NCBI RefSeq assembly: GCF_019279795.1
Contig: NC_056743.1
Coordinates: 1,780,916,466-1,780,980,465, forward strand
Direction: 5' to 3'
DNA length: 64,000 nucleotides
DNA from: Protopterus annectens
Taxonomy: Eukaryota > Chordata > Ceratodontiformes > Protopteridae
The position numbers and the translations under genes were made by a program. Positions 35,161 through 46,504 of this stretch are shown in pieces (positions within the stretch are counted from its first letter, which is position 1; each line of letters begins with the position of its first letter). The notes under the pieces are model-generated. The model made no database searches. It had not been told where the DNA came from and saw only the letters and a program-made list of their open reading frames with translations.

Positions 35161-36713
35161 GTGGAGCAAAAGCAGCTCCTTAATAACAGACTAAACTATG
35201 TACCAGGTTTTTGTGTCGATGAGAATGTGTTTGTTACAGATGTATTGGCCTTTTGTAGAAATGTTAACCAAAAGCTGATTTTTGGTTCTGGGTCAGATTC
35301 TCAAAGATCTACAGAATTTAGATTTCACAAGTCCAGCTTCACACCACCTATGAATAAAAATGTACGGAATGTCCAACAAGCGGTTCTCAAAGATTTACAT
35401 TTCAAACTATGCTCCGCACAAATGTTTAGACATAATATTTCATTAAATGAACAAAAGGCTCTTACAGAGCTGTGTGCCAATTCTGATATTGTCATCCTTC
35501 CAGCTGATAATGGAGGGGCAGTGATGCTTATGGATTCCAATTATTATTGGGCTGAGGGAAATAGACAGTTAGCTAACCCTCAGCACTATATGCATATGCC
35601 CACTGACAGTACTCCCAGCTTGAAGAAAGACATTGACATGATTTTGCAAAATGCAGTGGAGGAAGGCATCATCAGCAAAACAACCTGTTTACATTTTACT
35701 GTGAAGGACCCAGGCAAACAATATCTATATCTGTTGCCGAAAATCCATAAGAGCTTAGATCAGCCCTCAGGTAGATCTATAGTCTCTAGAATTGGTTCTT
35801 TGACAGAATCTTTGTTGGCATATCTGAAACAATATCTAGAACCTCTGTTACTGCTCATTTGGGCCAGAATTAAGGATAGTACCCAGTTCCTATAAATTGT
35901 ATCGGATTCCCAATTGGACTCCAATTGGCTTATGGATACCCTTGATGTGAAATCCTTATATACCAGTATACCACACTGGGCGGGGTTGCAAGCTTTGGAT
36001 TATTGGTTGAACAGAGCTGGGTTGTACACACCAGGATTCAATACACTTCTCACTTGTATGGCTGAGCACGTCCTAACTAAAAATGTTTTTTTATTTCCAA
36101 GGCAGTTGTTATTGGCAAACCCAAGGACCAGCTATGGGGGCCTCATTTGCACCCATTTATGCAGATCTTTTTTATGAGATTTATAGAGGAAGAACTGATT
36201 TACAATGAGGTTCGCAATAGTTACCTGCCAGAGATCGACATATGGAGGAGATTTCTAGATGACCGTTGAATGGTGTGGTGTGCGGATATTGAATATCTAC
36301 GGGAGTTTGAGCAGTATTTGAATGATAATAAATGGGGTATTGAATTTTTATTTTCTTATATTCATAAGGAAATTAATTAATTTGATGTCAAGGTTGTGAG
36401 GGAACCTGACCACACCTTGCGCACTTTGATGTATAGAAAGTACCCCCAATACAACAACCTATTGTATGCTTCTAGTCTGCACCCCACAAATACAATCAGA
36501 AAAATTCCTAAGTCCCAATTTTTAAGAATTAGAAGGATTTGTTCAAAAGAAGAAGATTTCAACAGCTCTAACGATGATCTCACTTGCAGATTTCTGAACA
36601 GAGGTTATAAGATGGGGGACATTGTGACAGCCAGGGAATGGGATTCTAAACAGCCCAGGCCTGAGATGTTAACTTTTAGGAGAAGAATGAATGTAAGGAA
36701 TCCAACACATTGA
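35161..36713 (+). pseudogene. Penelope-like reverse transcriptase
   Basis: The first piece (35161-35895) has DIVILPADNGGAVMLMDSNY, LYLLPKIHKSLDQPSGRSIV and SRIGSLTESLLAYLKQYLEP, signature blocks of Penelope-type RTs. After a stop come LDVKSLYTSIPHWAG (motif A, Asp at about 35944) and, in another frame, AMGASFAPIYADLFY (motif B, about 36131-36175). The catalytic box RFLDD (about 36247-36261) is followed by a TGA. The thumb region extends through 36396-36713. These enzymes are telomerase-related and prime on exposed chromosomal 3' ends. Frameshifts and stops inactivate it, although both catalytic Asp of FLDD remain. Confidence 0.9.
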
Positions 36714-37171
36714 GATTAATAACAACTTATGGTCGAAATATCAATTTATTAAGGAATGTGGTTAGTAAACACTGGAATATATTGTTGGCTAATGAGGAAC
36801 TGGGTCAGATATTGCTGGAACATTGTCAGTTTTCCTTCCGTAGAGACAAGACACTGGGCTCTTATTCTTCATATTACAAACGTTATGGAATAAGTAAGAG
36901 TTATGCAAATCAATTAACTATCACAGGGGAGAAATTAGTTGGGTCTTTCTCATGTGGGCATTGCTCATTATGTGAACATATCTGTAAATCCAAACAATTC
37001 TCTAGTCAGAACACGGGTCAAGTATATGATGTGAATTTCTGTGCCAACTGTGGATCAGATTGGGTCATTTATTTGGCCAGTTGTTCTTGTCCCTTATTTT
37101 ATGTGGGGCAAACTTCCAGACCACTACGTTTGAGGCTATCCAAACATATGAGTGACATTCGCAATAAATGA
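36714..37171 (+). pseudogene. Penelope GIY-YIG endonuclease and linker
   Basis: After a linker with a Cys cluster (CGHCSLCEHIC, about 36954-36986) comes the C-terminal GIY-YIG domain. It shows VIYLASCSCPLFYVGQTSRP, with the I-Y and Y-V-G motifs, then LRLRLSKHMSDIRNK with the catalytic Arg and His region. The frame ends at a TGA at 37169-37171. A C-terminal GIY-YIG nuclease is the arrangement of canonical Penelope/Neptune-type elements and nicks the target. It is one of the best-preserved segments of the element. Confidence 0.9.
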
Positions 37172-37441
37172 ATTACCAGTGCCTTGTATAGGCACTATCA
37201 ATCACATTTCACTGCTAGATTTAGGTTCACCATCATAGAGAAGGTACAGGGTGACAAGAAATGTAAGAGGGGTTGGCATTCCCTATTAAATTACAAGGAA
37301 ACCAGATGGATTGTTAAGCTAGGTGCACTTTTTACACCGGCTCTCAATGATAAACTATAATACAGCTTTAAATAAATCAAATGTGATGTCACAGGAAGTG
37401 AGTGTATATGAATATTTAAACAGTGTAAACTGTTGCTTGTA

Positions 37442-37481
37442 GTATCACTGATGAAGGTTTTGCACCAGAACCGGTCTGATA
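37442..37481 (+). ncRNA. Hammerhead ribozyme motif, mutated 3' copy
   Basis: GUAUCA (37442-37447) and UGAUA (37477-37481) form stem I around CUGAUGA (37448-37454), stem II GGU/ACC with a 5-nt loop, and the cleavage triplet GUC (37474-37476). The second core block reads AGAA instead of GAAA (37467-37470), a change expected to abolish cleavage. The 3' end of the element lies 69 bp downstream. Confidence 0.75.
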
Positions 37482-37650
37482 ACTCTCTTCTTAAATAAAG
37501 GATTTTACAAATGTGTCTAGTCTGGTGCTGGCTCTGCTTGTTAATTGGTATCATCCTTGTAGTCATCGACCCATTTTTTTCTCATTTTTACATGGGGTTG
37601 GTGAATCACAGGAAAGTTAGTCAATGTGGCTAAGTCACCTAGAGGACTGT

Positions 37651-37653
<3 letters not shown>

Positions 37654-37709
<56 letters not shown>

Positions 37710-38045
37710 ATCTACTTTCCTTTGTCAAAATGTCATTATTTCGAAAAAGAAAAGTAGAGAACCACTTACGCAAAAGTGCACTTAAACGAAAGTGCACATT
37801 CACGAATATCGGTTCAATAAACCAATAAAAAACACAAAAAATGGTGCCCCCCACACTACCCCCCCACTACTTAAATATACTAACTCCGAGATTGCACTAC
37901 AGTGGGGAAACAGCTAAATTCACTTTTCCCCACTGTAGTGTGCTTCAGCGCCCAATGTTTCTTAACTGTTCGTTGAAATGATATTCACAAAAGTGCACTT
38001 TCTGTGTTTTGAGGTGAACAATTTTAGTATATACAACAGGACTGT

Positions 38046-38103
<58 letters not shown>

Positions 38104-38570
38104 GATGCACTACAGTGTGGGGACAGCTAAATTCACTTTTCCCCACTGTAGTGTGCTTCAGCGCCCAATGTTTCTTAACTGTTCGTTGAAATGATATTCA
38201 CAAAAGTGCACTTTCTGTGTTTTGAGGTGAACAATTTTAGTATATACAACTTGAGTATATATAACTTTAAGTATTTACTTAAGTAATTTTTTAATTTTTT
38301 TAATTGCTGGGCAATTAAGGTTAGTTGTTGTCTTTATAAATACTATTGCATGTTGGGATAGGATGTCTGAAGAAGTTTGGAAATATGTCTAAATGAAAGA
38401 GCTAACAGTAAACCATCCTGCTTGAACGTACTTCAGCTACTTTGTTTCTATGTTTTTTACTAGCCTGTTGGGTTTGTGGTTTTTCAGTTTAAGTGCACTT
38501 TCACGTCAGTGGTCCTCTACTTTTCTTTTTTGAAATAATGAAATTTCGACAAAGAAAAGTAGAGGTGCAC
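37654..38570. repeat. Palindromic element P2 in (AT)n, with internal tandem duplication
   Basis: An (AT)n tract (37654-37707) is followed by a left arm starting ggatctac at 37708. The complement of that arm (agtgcactttcacgtcagtggtcctctacttttc) closes the element at 38494-38569, next to an (AC)n tract. Inside, the family core (cccccactacttaaatatactaactccgagattgcactac) sits at 37860-37905. A segment from aggactgtgtac-(AT)n through ...ttttagtatatacaac is duplicated (starting about 37638 and 38038). The second copy has lost most of the left arm behind its own (AT)n (38049-38101). Confidence 0.75.
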
Positions 38571-39090
<520 letters not shown>

Positions 39091-39562
39091 TTTTCAGTGG
39101 AGAACCGGGGAGAAAAGCTCCATCTCATATATGAATAACATTATACAGTATAACTTGGTATAGAACGCTAACTAGATAACATACAATATATTGTAGTAAA
39201 AGCTCCAGTCATACAGACAATAAACAGGGGAGCCATAAGTTCATATATAATACATAGGTAACAGATAATAACAATTCTAATAGGCATTAAAAGACTAACA
39301 AGGTTATAGGGCATTAGGAAAAGTCATAGTTAGTCCAGTAAAAGGGAAAGGTATGGAAAAGTGAAAATTAGTGTAGGATATCCCCTGATTAACTTTGACC
39401 TAGTAAGAGATGTATGGTAGTGTATAAGTAGGGTAAAAAAGATAAGAAATATATGAGCGAGGAAGATGGGTGGGAGGGTAGAAACAGAAAGCATGGCAAG
39501 GTGAAAAGTGATGTGTTACATATATTTTTCTTAAAGAGAGGAGTGATGAGTAGTTAAGAGAG

Positions 39563-41935
39563 TTAGTCAGGGTTGGTACATGGATATAGCCAGTGTGCCA
39601 TGAGATGCTGTTTGAGGCTTTTTTTTAATAGAGAGTGCGAGGTTATTTGTGTGAGGTCAGCTGGAAGTGAGTTCCAGACTTTGCCCACAAAGTTAGAAAA
39701 TAGGGAGTCACCGGCTGAGTTATTAGGTTTGTGTGTTTGAACAAGCAATTCGCTTGAAAATGAAGTGGCCTGTGGTTACAATAGGTGTTGATGAGATTTT
39801 TTATACCAGGGATGTTTTCAGGGTGGTTGAGGACATTATGTGTTACTATAAGTTGATTATAATAAAGTAAACTGGGTAGTTCTAGCCACCCTAGAAGTTT
39901 GAGGTTTTGGCAATGATGTGTCCAATATTTTGATCCTGTGGCAAATCTGGTGATATCGTTATAACAGTTTCAGAGTTTACCAAGTACTGATTTATTCACA
40001 TTAATTAGGATAGGTGAGGCATACAGGAGGGCAGAGAGTAGGTGTGTGTGGGCAATTTCATATCTAGCTAATGGGGTAAGGAAAGGTTTATTTCTCTATA
40101 GAGAACCAAGTATTTGTTAATTGTTTTGATAGTTTGATTGGCATGCATATCAAATTTGAGGGTATTATCAACTATTACCCCTAAGTGTTTTGTATGGGTA
40201 TCTGGTGAAATAATGGTACCATTGAGGGAAGTTATTGTAAAGGTGAAAGTAGTGGACCTACGGGTAGGGGAGAAGAGCAGTAGCTTGGTTTTATTAGGGT
40301 TCAAAATCAGACAGTTATTATAGAGCCAGTGTTCTACTATGTTGAATGTTTGTTGGGTTAAGGACAGAAGATCTGCTGGTGAGGAGGCAGAGCTGACCAG
40401 AGTAGAATTGTCAGTGTACTGAATACAAGTTGCATCTGGGATGTCAGAAAGAAGGTTATTGATAAAGACAGAGAATAAAAGGGGTCCAAGAATAGAGCCT
40501 TGTGGTACTCCAAGAGAGAGAGGTTGTAGAGTGGATAGTTTGTCCTGCCATAGGACTGCTTATTGTCTACCGCTCAGGTAGGACTGGAACCATTGAATAG
40601 CATTGGTATTCAGGGATAAAGTAGACAGAGTTTGGAGAAGTTGCTGGTTGTTAACCATATCAAAGACTTTGGAGAGGTCAAGAAAAAGGGCTGAGGATAG
40701 TGTGTTGTTAATTCTGTTAAGGTTGATGGTATTGGTAAAGGAAAGGAGGGCAGAGGTGGTGTTGTGATGTGGTCTAAAGCCATATTGTGTGTCAGCCAAG
40801 AGATTGTTCTGAATGAGGAAATGCAGAAGTTGTTTATGAATGCACTTTTCCATAATTTTAGCCAGAGGTGATAGGATGGCTATAGGTCTATAATTTGCAT
40901 TTATATCATGTTATCGAAAGATGAAAATAGCGAATGCTATTTCATCGAACCTAAAATATCTAAACCACATAATATCGAACTTTCAGAACAGCAAATTTTT
41001 TCCTTGGGGAAAAAATTTGGTATTCCGAAACACATACACATAACACAAGCACACCTAAAAAACATCAATACACACACATACACTTATAATCCTACAACTA
41101 ACCCTACACTGAACTATGCATACACTACTATCTATCCACTTACCTTAACCCAAACTCTAACCCTAAGGTCAATCACTATCGCACACTCACCTAACCCATG
41201 CCCTAACCCTAACTCACTTAACCCGCCCCTAAACCTAATTCACCTAATCCGCGCCCTAACACTACCTCACCTAACCCGCACCCTAACCCTAACTCACCTA
41301 ACCCGCGCCCTAATCCTAACAACCACACAATCGCACACTTACCTGAACCCGACCTGTAAATCTCCACCACAGCGCTGAAAATAGTGAAGCCACAGAACCG
41401 GCCAACCAAATTCTTTCCCTAGGAAAGAATTCGGTGTTTTGCAGCTTCACTATTTTTAGCATTCGATTAAAACGGGTCAATACTAGAACATTCGAAGTTT
41501 TAAAACTTCTATGCTCTGATATAGACCCTATAATTTGACATTTCTATAGAACTACCACCTTTGCGAAGTGGAATAACATGGGATGTTTTCCAGATGGCAG
41601 GAACAGTTTTTTCAGTAACAGTTCTGTTAATTAAGATAGAGACGGGGTGTGCTATAACATCTGCAGCTTTTTGTAAGTATTCTGCGGGGAGGAGGTCTGC
41701 AGATCGGGTGGCTGGCTTTAGCTTGTTAATAAGGGACCTAATGAGTGAGGTTGGAACTGGTTGGAAGCTAAAGGGGAGTTGAGTAGTAGACGTATTAATG
41801 AGGCTGTTAAAGCCCATGGGTGATAGCTGACTAGCAAGTGATTGGATAATTTTAATGAAAAAGTTATTAAAAGTGTTAGCAACCTCGTCTGGGGATTTTT
41901 CTGTGGCTACGGAGGGGTTGGAGTGGTTATATGTA
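39563..41935 (-). pseudogene. L2-like LINE reverse transcriptase
   Basis: From right to left: EVANTFNNFF and LLPAEYLQKAADVIAHPVSI, then VPAIWKTSHVIPLRKGG and SNYR (41817-41530). Then the inserted element, followed by NYRPIAIL, MEKCIHKQLLHFLIQNNLLA, TQYGFRPHHNTTSALLSF and ALFLDLSKVFDMVNNQQLL (motif A). The catalytic box reads YTDN (about 40415) rather than YADD. Next are LNPNKTKLLLFSPTRR and HTKHLGVIVDN, ending with KVWNSLPADLTQITSHSLLK at 39748-39563. The loss of both usual residues around the YADD Asp and several frameshifts mark it as dead. Confidence 0.86.
40903..41525. repeat. Palindromic element P5 inside the LINE, with telomere-like minisatellite
   Basis: Left arm ttatcgaaag...atgctatttcatcgaac, right arm ttcgattaaaacg...ttcgaagttttaaaacttc, ends tatatcatg and ctgatatagaccc. 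The middle (41150-41330) is a degenerate tandem of about 27-34 bp built from ccctaaccctaactcacctaacccgcg. Near-identical ctataatttg(a)cattt lies on both sides (about 40889-40902 and 41529-41544), which looks like a target duplication. Confidence 0.68.
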
Positions 41936-41948
41936 AATGTTTATGTAT

Positions 41949-41962
41949 ATACACATATATAC

Positions 41963-42017
<55 letters not shown>
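41949..42017. repeat. (AT)n microsatellite
   Basis: Mostly pure AT, bordering element P6. It is the first of a series of AT tracts that separate the palindromic elements. Confidence 0.95.
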
Positions 42018-42020
<3 letters not shown>

Positions 42021-42470
42021 ATCCACTTCTTAATTTCGAAATTACAAAATCCCAAAGTTATATATATATATCATGCCAAGAACCTCGAGATCTTGTAATC
42101 TAGAAATTAAGAAAAAAAAAAATAAAAACATGTACTGGACCCTCTTGTGGGAGGTTGTGCCCCCCACACCCTCTGCACCTTAAATATACTAACCGTGAGA
42201 TCGCACTGCAGCGGAGGGAATGGTAATAGGGATCCTAGACAGTACAGAATGGGAACATTGCCATTCTCTTCAGTGTAGCGCAATCTCGGAGTTAGTATAT
42301 TTTAGTTGCAGGGGGTGTGAGGGGCTTGCCCCCTGCAAGAACATACTTTTACATGTTTTTATTTTTTTTTTCTATTTACTTTTTAATTTCGAAATTTCAT
42401 AATGTCAAGATTCTGGGTTCAATTTTATGAATCTCGACATTATGGCATTTCGAAATTAAAAAGTGAACCT
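42018..42470. repeat. Palindromic element P6
   Basis: Ends aggatccacttcttaatttcg at left and cgaaattaaaaagtgaacct at right are inverse copies. The arms are built from TTTCGAAA/TTAATTTCG words. The core holds both halves of the family motif: ctaaccgtgagatcgcactgc (42190) and gcgcaatctcggagttagtat (42279), with gggggtgtgaggggcttgccccctgc. Confidence 0.82.
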
Positions 42471-42628
<158 letters not shown>

Positions 42629-42996
42629 GGGTCTACTACCGTAGATCAAAATTACATTATTTCAAAATCCGGTAGTAGATGCCCACTAACGTGAAAGTGC
42701 ACTTCACCGAAAGTGCACTTTCGCAAACACCACTAGAACAGGCAATGTCCTCCACTGTGGTACATTAGTCAGGGACCTTAGGGTTAGGGCTTGGGTTAAG
42801 GATAGTGGATAGCCCTACTAGCTATCCTCTATCCTTAACTCAAGCCCTAACCCTAAGGTCCGTAACCATGCGCTCAAGTGGTGTTTGCAAAAGTGCACTT
42901 TCAGTGAAGTGCACTTTCGGTGAAGTGCACTTTCGCGTAACCATGGGTCTTCTGTTTATTTTCGAAAAAGTGAGTTTTTGATTATATACAGTAGAC

Positions 42997-42998
<2 letters not shown>
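42629..42998. repeat. Palindromic element P7 with telomere-like core
   Basis: Ends gggtctact and cagtagaccc are inverse. The arms carry repeated gtgcactttcgc words. The core is a long hairpin, ggaccttagggttagggct... paired with ...agccctaaccctaaggtcc (42775-42860), around gctatcctctatcc. It resembles the middle of P5 and not the other cores. Confidence 0.82.

Positions 42999-43070
<72 letters not shown>
42999..43070. repeat. (AT)n microsatellite between P7 and P8
   Basis: Pure AT tract directly joining the ends of P7 and P8. Confidence 0.95.
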
Positions 43071-43072
<2 letters not shown>

Positions 43073-43554
43073 ATTCACTTCATAACACTGAAACTTCAAA
43101 ATACTGAAAATGACAAAACTTCATAATACTGAAGACCAAAATACTGAAAGCTCAAAATACTGAATACTCAAAATACTGAAACTCAAAATACTGAAAACAC
43201 ATATTATGCGTAAACTCAGCTTAAACATAAATCATAACAATTTCTACAAATATATGCTCCCCCCACACCCCCTGCTAATTATATATATCTACTCCAAGAT
43301 TGCACTTAACTACACTATGCGCAATCTTGGAGTTGATATTTAATTAGCAGGGTGTAGTACAGGGGCTTGCCCCCATGCATATATTTGGTAGAAATTGTTA
43401 TGATTTATGTTGTTTAAGCTGAGTTTACGCATAATATGTGTTTTCAGTATTTTGAGTTTCAGTATTTTGAGTATTCAGTATTTTGAGCTTTCAGTATTTT
43501 GGTTTCAGTGTTTTGAGTTTCAGTATTTTGATATTTCAATGTTATGAAGTGAAT

Positions 43555-43556
<2 letters not shown>
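43071..43556. repeat. Palindromic element P8
   Basis: Ends ggattcacttcataac and gttatgaagtgaatcc are exact inverses. The arms are about 200 bp each and are mostly tandem CAAAATACTGAA words, plus an inverted cacatattatgcgtaaactc segment. The core has atctactccaagattgcac and gcgcaatcttggagttgat with gcttgcccccatgc, the same family core as P1, P2, P4 and P6. Confidence 0.88.
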
Positions 43557-43735
<179 letters not shown>

Positions 43736-43775
43736 TCTACGTCATTTGATTGGAAACATACATGCCTATCTGTGC

Positions 43776-44560
43776 TATAGGGTCATAGGTTTATTGTTGT
43801 GTACTAGGCTAACGACCACTATGGCCTTTTTAAGCCTAGCCATGCATTCTAAATCTCTCACAAGTTCTAAGCAGGGTCTTGGGAGATGACCATTTACAAG
43901 AAGGGTCCTGAAAGATGAACCATCTAGAGCCTGTCTGTGTCTGTTAGAGACATAGATGTCAAAGCAGGGATGAATTTCCTGTTCTGCATCCAACTGTTCA
44001 AGTTACACTTGAATTGAGTTTGGGAGGAACACTGCTTCATGCAGATGAGGAGCCTGTTACACAGAATGGGTAGTCTCTGACATACATACCTGTCTCTCTA
44101 CCAGGTCCTATTTATATCATAGGCAATGTATAAGTCTTTAGAACAGGTAATGCTGATACTGTTTGTTTTGCGTATATGCAGGAGATGCATCGGGATGGGG
44201 GTCTAATGATGCTTTGCAATCCAGGCATAGTTCTCCCCTCAACAGCCAGCAGGTTATAGAATATAGGGGCAAGGCTTTTTGGGTAATCTACATAGGACAT
44301 GTTAATTACACCCTCTATTTTTTTAGTGAGGAACTCTGCTTGTGACTGACCTTTTTGTAGAGGTGGACTCCCCATTTCTAACTTCCTGGATCCTGTCTGT
44401 GAGCCAGCTGGGTATCCACTAGGTGAAATAAGGGTTTTTACCTAACCACTTGAGTTTATCAACAATGCCCAAGTAGTCTATTGTGTCAAATACTGTGGTC
44501 AAATCAAGGTAGACAGTGTGAACCATTTTGCCCTCATCCATTGTTTTGCTGACATTTTTC
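43776..44560 (-). mobile_element. CR1-like LINE copy C with internal deletion
   Basis: The 3' end at left has gggtcatagg and gtactaggctaacgaccac, matching copy A. The sequence follows copy A through the C-terminal domain to about 44340, then jumps over roughly 500 bp (the part equal to 5960-6505 of copy A, including the catalytic box). It continues to about 44560. No intact frame remains. Confidence 0.8.
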
Positions 44561-44819
44561 TTGCTTTATCCATTTCTGAAATGTTTACCTATGTACGTGA
44601 AACTAACTGGATAGCAGAAAGCACAGAAGCTTGAGTCATACATCCTGGATGCCTTAGGTTTGCTAGGCAGGGCCAGGCAACATCCCAATGAAAACAAAAG
44701 AAATCCTATACTTCTTAAAGGAGTGTCAAGCAATGTTAAACCAAAAACTATAAAAGTCATGGAAGGCAATAAAGAAACAACACTCTTAAACATAAAAAGA
44801 CTTTAATAAAATAAATAAG

Positions 44820-44855
44820 AGTTTTTGTCTTAACAGTGAAGACGTTATCAGACTA
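44820..44855 (-). ncRNA. Possible decayed hammerhead motif
   Basis: The minus strand reads AGU-CUGAUAA-C, a perfect 5-bp stem II (GUCUU/AAGAC with a 7-nt loop), then AAAAAC. This resembles CUGAUGA...GAAAC with G-to-A changes in both core blocks. No Penelope coding sequence is seen next to it, so it may be a solo remnant or coincidence. Confidence 0.35.
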
Positions 44856-44860
44856 AATAT

Positions 44861-46289
44861 TCCACACTGAAATTTCTGTTTAAATAGTGGTTAATTTCAT
44901 CACATGACATATATGAAAATCAAGATACCCGCAACACTTAATTATAAATATGCATGCCATATTTTAAAACTAAACATTATAAAATATGAAATAATGTGAT
45001 TTCCACTATTTCTTATGCTTTGAAATAGTTTTATAATTAATAGCTAAAGACTAGGCTTAAAACAACACAAATACTTCAAAAGAAATCACATTTTCAGACA
45101 TGAAATACAACATGAGTAAAAAACAACAATGAATTTTTCAGAACAGAAAAAGATTATATAATGCTTATACCATTGTGGCAAGTACTGGCCAGTGATAAAT
45201 ATTACATACAGATGTGAGAACTTCAAACAGTGTGAATAGTATTGTAAAGATGCATAGTATAGTACTGAGTTATGTGAAACAACACTGTAAGGTAATTACT
45301 GTCTACAGTGCAATTCTGCATGCAAAAAATGGCAAATATGCAGGTATTACTAAGTTTTGGACAAAAGAGGGGAAAAGCTGAGCCAAGTGGAAGGGGTCAT
45401 TGCAAATGATATATTGGAAGACATACTGGAAAGCTTTAGAAGAAAATGTTGATCCACATCAGACTTCTGCCCACAGTACTGACTTTATTATCTATCAGGA
45501 GACCTTCAGGCTTCAGGATTTTCCAAACAGTGAGGATGCCATGTAGATATTGCTTGTTATGTATATCCACTGGGTGGACAGCAACTTAGCAATGTGAATC
45601 ACAAGGAAAAAGATCGTCCATTCATAGAGGGAAGTTACATCTTAGCCAGGCAGCATGGATGATTGAGTTAAGGCAAGTCCCAGAAGGCCTGTATTTCAAA
45701 AATGTTGCTGGTACAAAAGTCATAAAGAAAGCTGCTGGACAGAACAAAGGCAGAACTATTTCTAGAATGACAGTGTCTGTATTTATTTTGCCCACAAATG
45801 TAAAGTGATGAAGGCAATGATATGTCAAACTAAATGAAATGTATTTTGTTTAAAAAATAGAGAATAAGAGAGAGAAATTGGAAGACGGGAACTTTAATGG
45901 GGTTGAGACATTTTGGTGATGTTAACTTTGCCATACACACAAAAATAAACTTGGGAAAATGCAAATATAACAGAGATAAAATTTAATAAAGACAAGCAAG
46001 ACTGGAAATAATTTCCTATTTTCAGTCACTGCAGATAATCAGAGGGTCCAGACAGTGGATCATTTTTATTCGTTTGTGACCCAAGCATCCTCAGGAGGGC
46101 TCACATGGCAAGGCTTGAAATAAATGTCTAGAATATTTGGTAATGAAAACAGAACACTCTACAATGAAGTTACGCCACATGAAAATTTACATACAGTAAG
46201 TAATGTTTCATTTATGTTCATTTGTTTGAAAAATAAGCACTAATGGCAAACAAGAAAAAAGTTCCCATATTTTTGGTGAATAAATAATA
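44861..46289. other. Unassigned non-coding DNA
   Basis: AT-rich DNA without recognised domain. The short frames present show no family motif. Confidence 0.5.
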
Positions 46290-46504
46290 GGACATATTCA
46301 ATAAACCCTACACAATCTGCTAAGACTATGTGGCCGTCGCTGTGTGACACGCACATGGTAGTGCATTGTTTGGTATTCAGTAAGTGGCTCTATATTGTGT
46401 GTAGAGCCACACAACCATGGTAAACACTGTGGCATGCTAATTCCAGCATAAGCAACTGAATTGTATGGTAATCAACTGATCCAAGATGCAACCATGTAGA
46501 CACA

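Larger units (their letters stand above)
31752..37545 (+). mobile_element. Penelope-like element with inverted 5' fragment
   Basis: The insertion is bounded by a 15-bp target duplication. It consists of an inverted partial copy (31752-32228), a direct terminal (pseudo-LTR) sequence and leader (32229-34283), an N-terminal ORF region, an RT, a GIY-YIG endonuclease and a 3' pseudo-LTR. The 90 bp after the hammerhead site (tgataactctcttcttaaataaagg...gctctgcttgtt) occur in the 3' end, in the 5' direct copy and, inverted, in the left arm. Inverted 5' fragments and terminal repeats in either orientation are typical of Penelope-like elements. The left arm runs past the 3' end into 5' sequence (aagctgccattttggga), which indicates a tandem template. 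Confidence 0.92.
39180..41935 (-). mobile_element. L2-like LINE, 5'-truncated, interrupted by a palindromic element
   Basis: A minus-strand non-LTR retrotransposon distinct from the CR1-like copies. RT domain sequence runs from about 41935 to 39563, and a probable 3' UTR extends to about 39180. It is interrupted by about 0.62 kb of palindromic sequence at 40903-41525, between the NYR motif and the following RT helix. Its upstream side ends at an (AT)n tract. Confidence 0.82.

Noticed and set aside
41100..41340. Interstitial telomere from a chromosome fusion
   Set aside because: The CCCTAA words are part of a 27-34-bp degenerate minisatellite inside a palindromic element and recur in P7, so they look element-borne.
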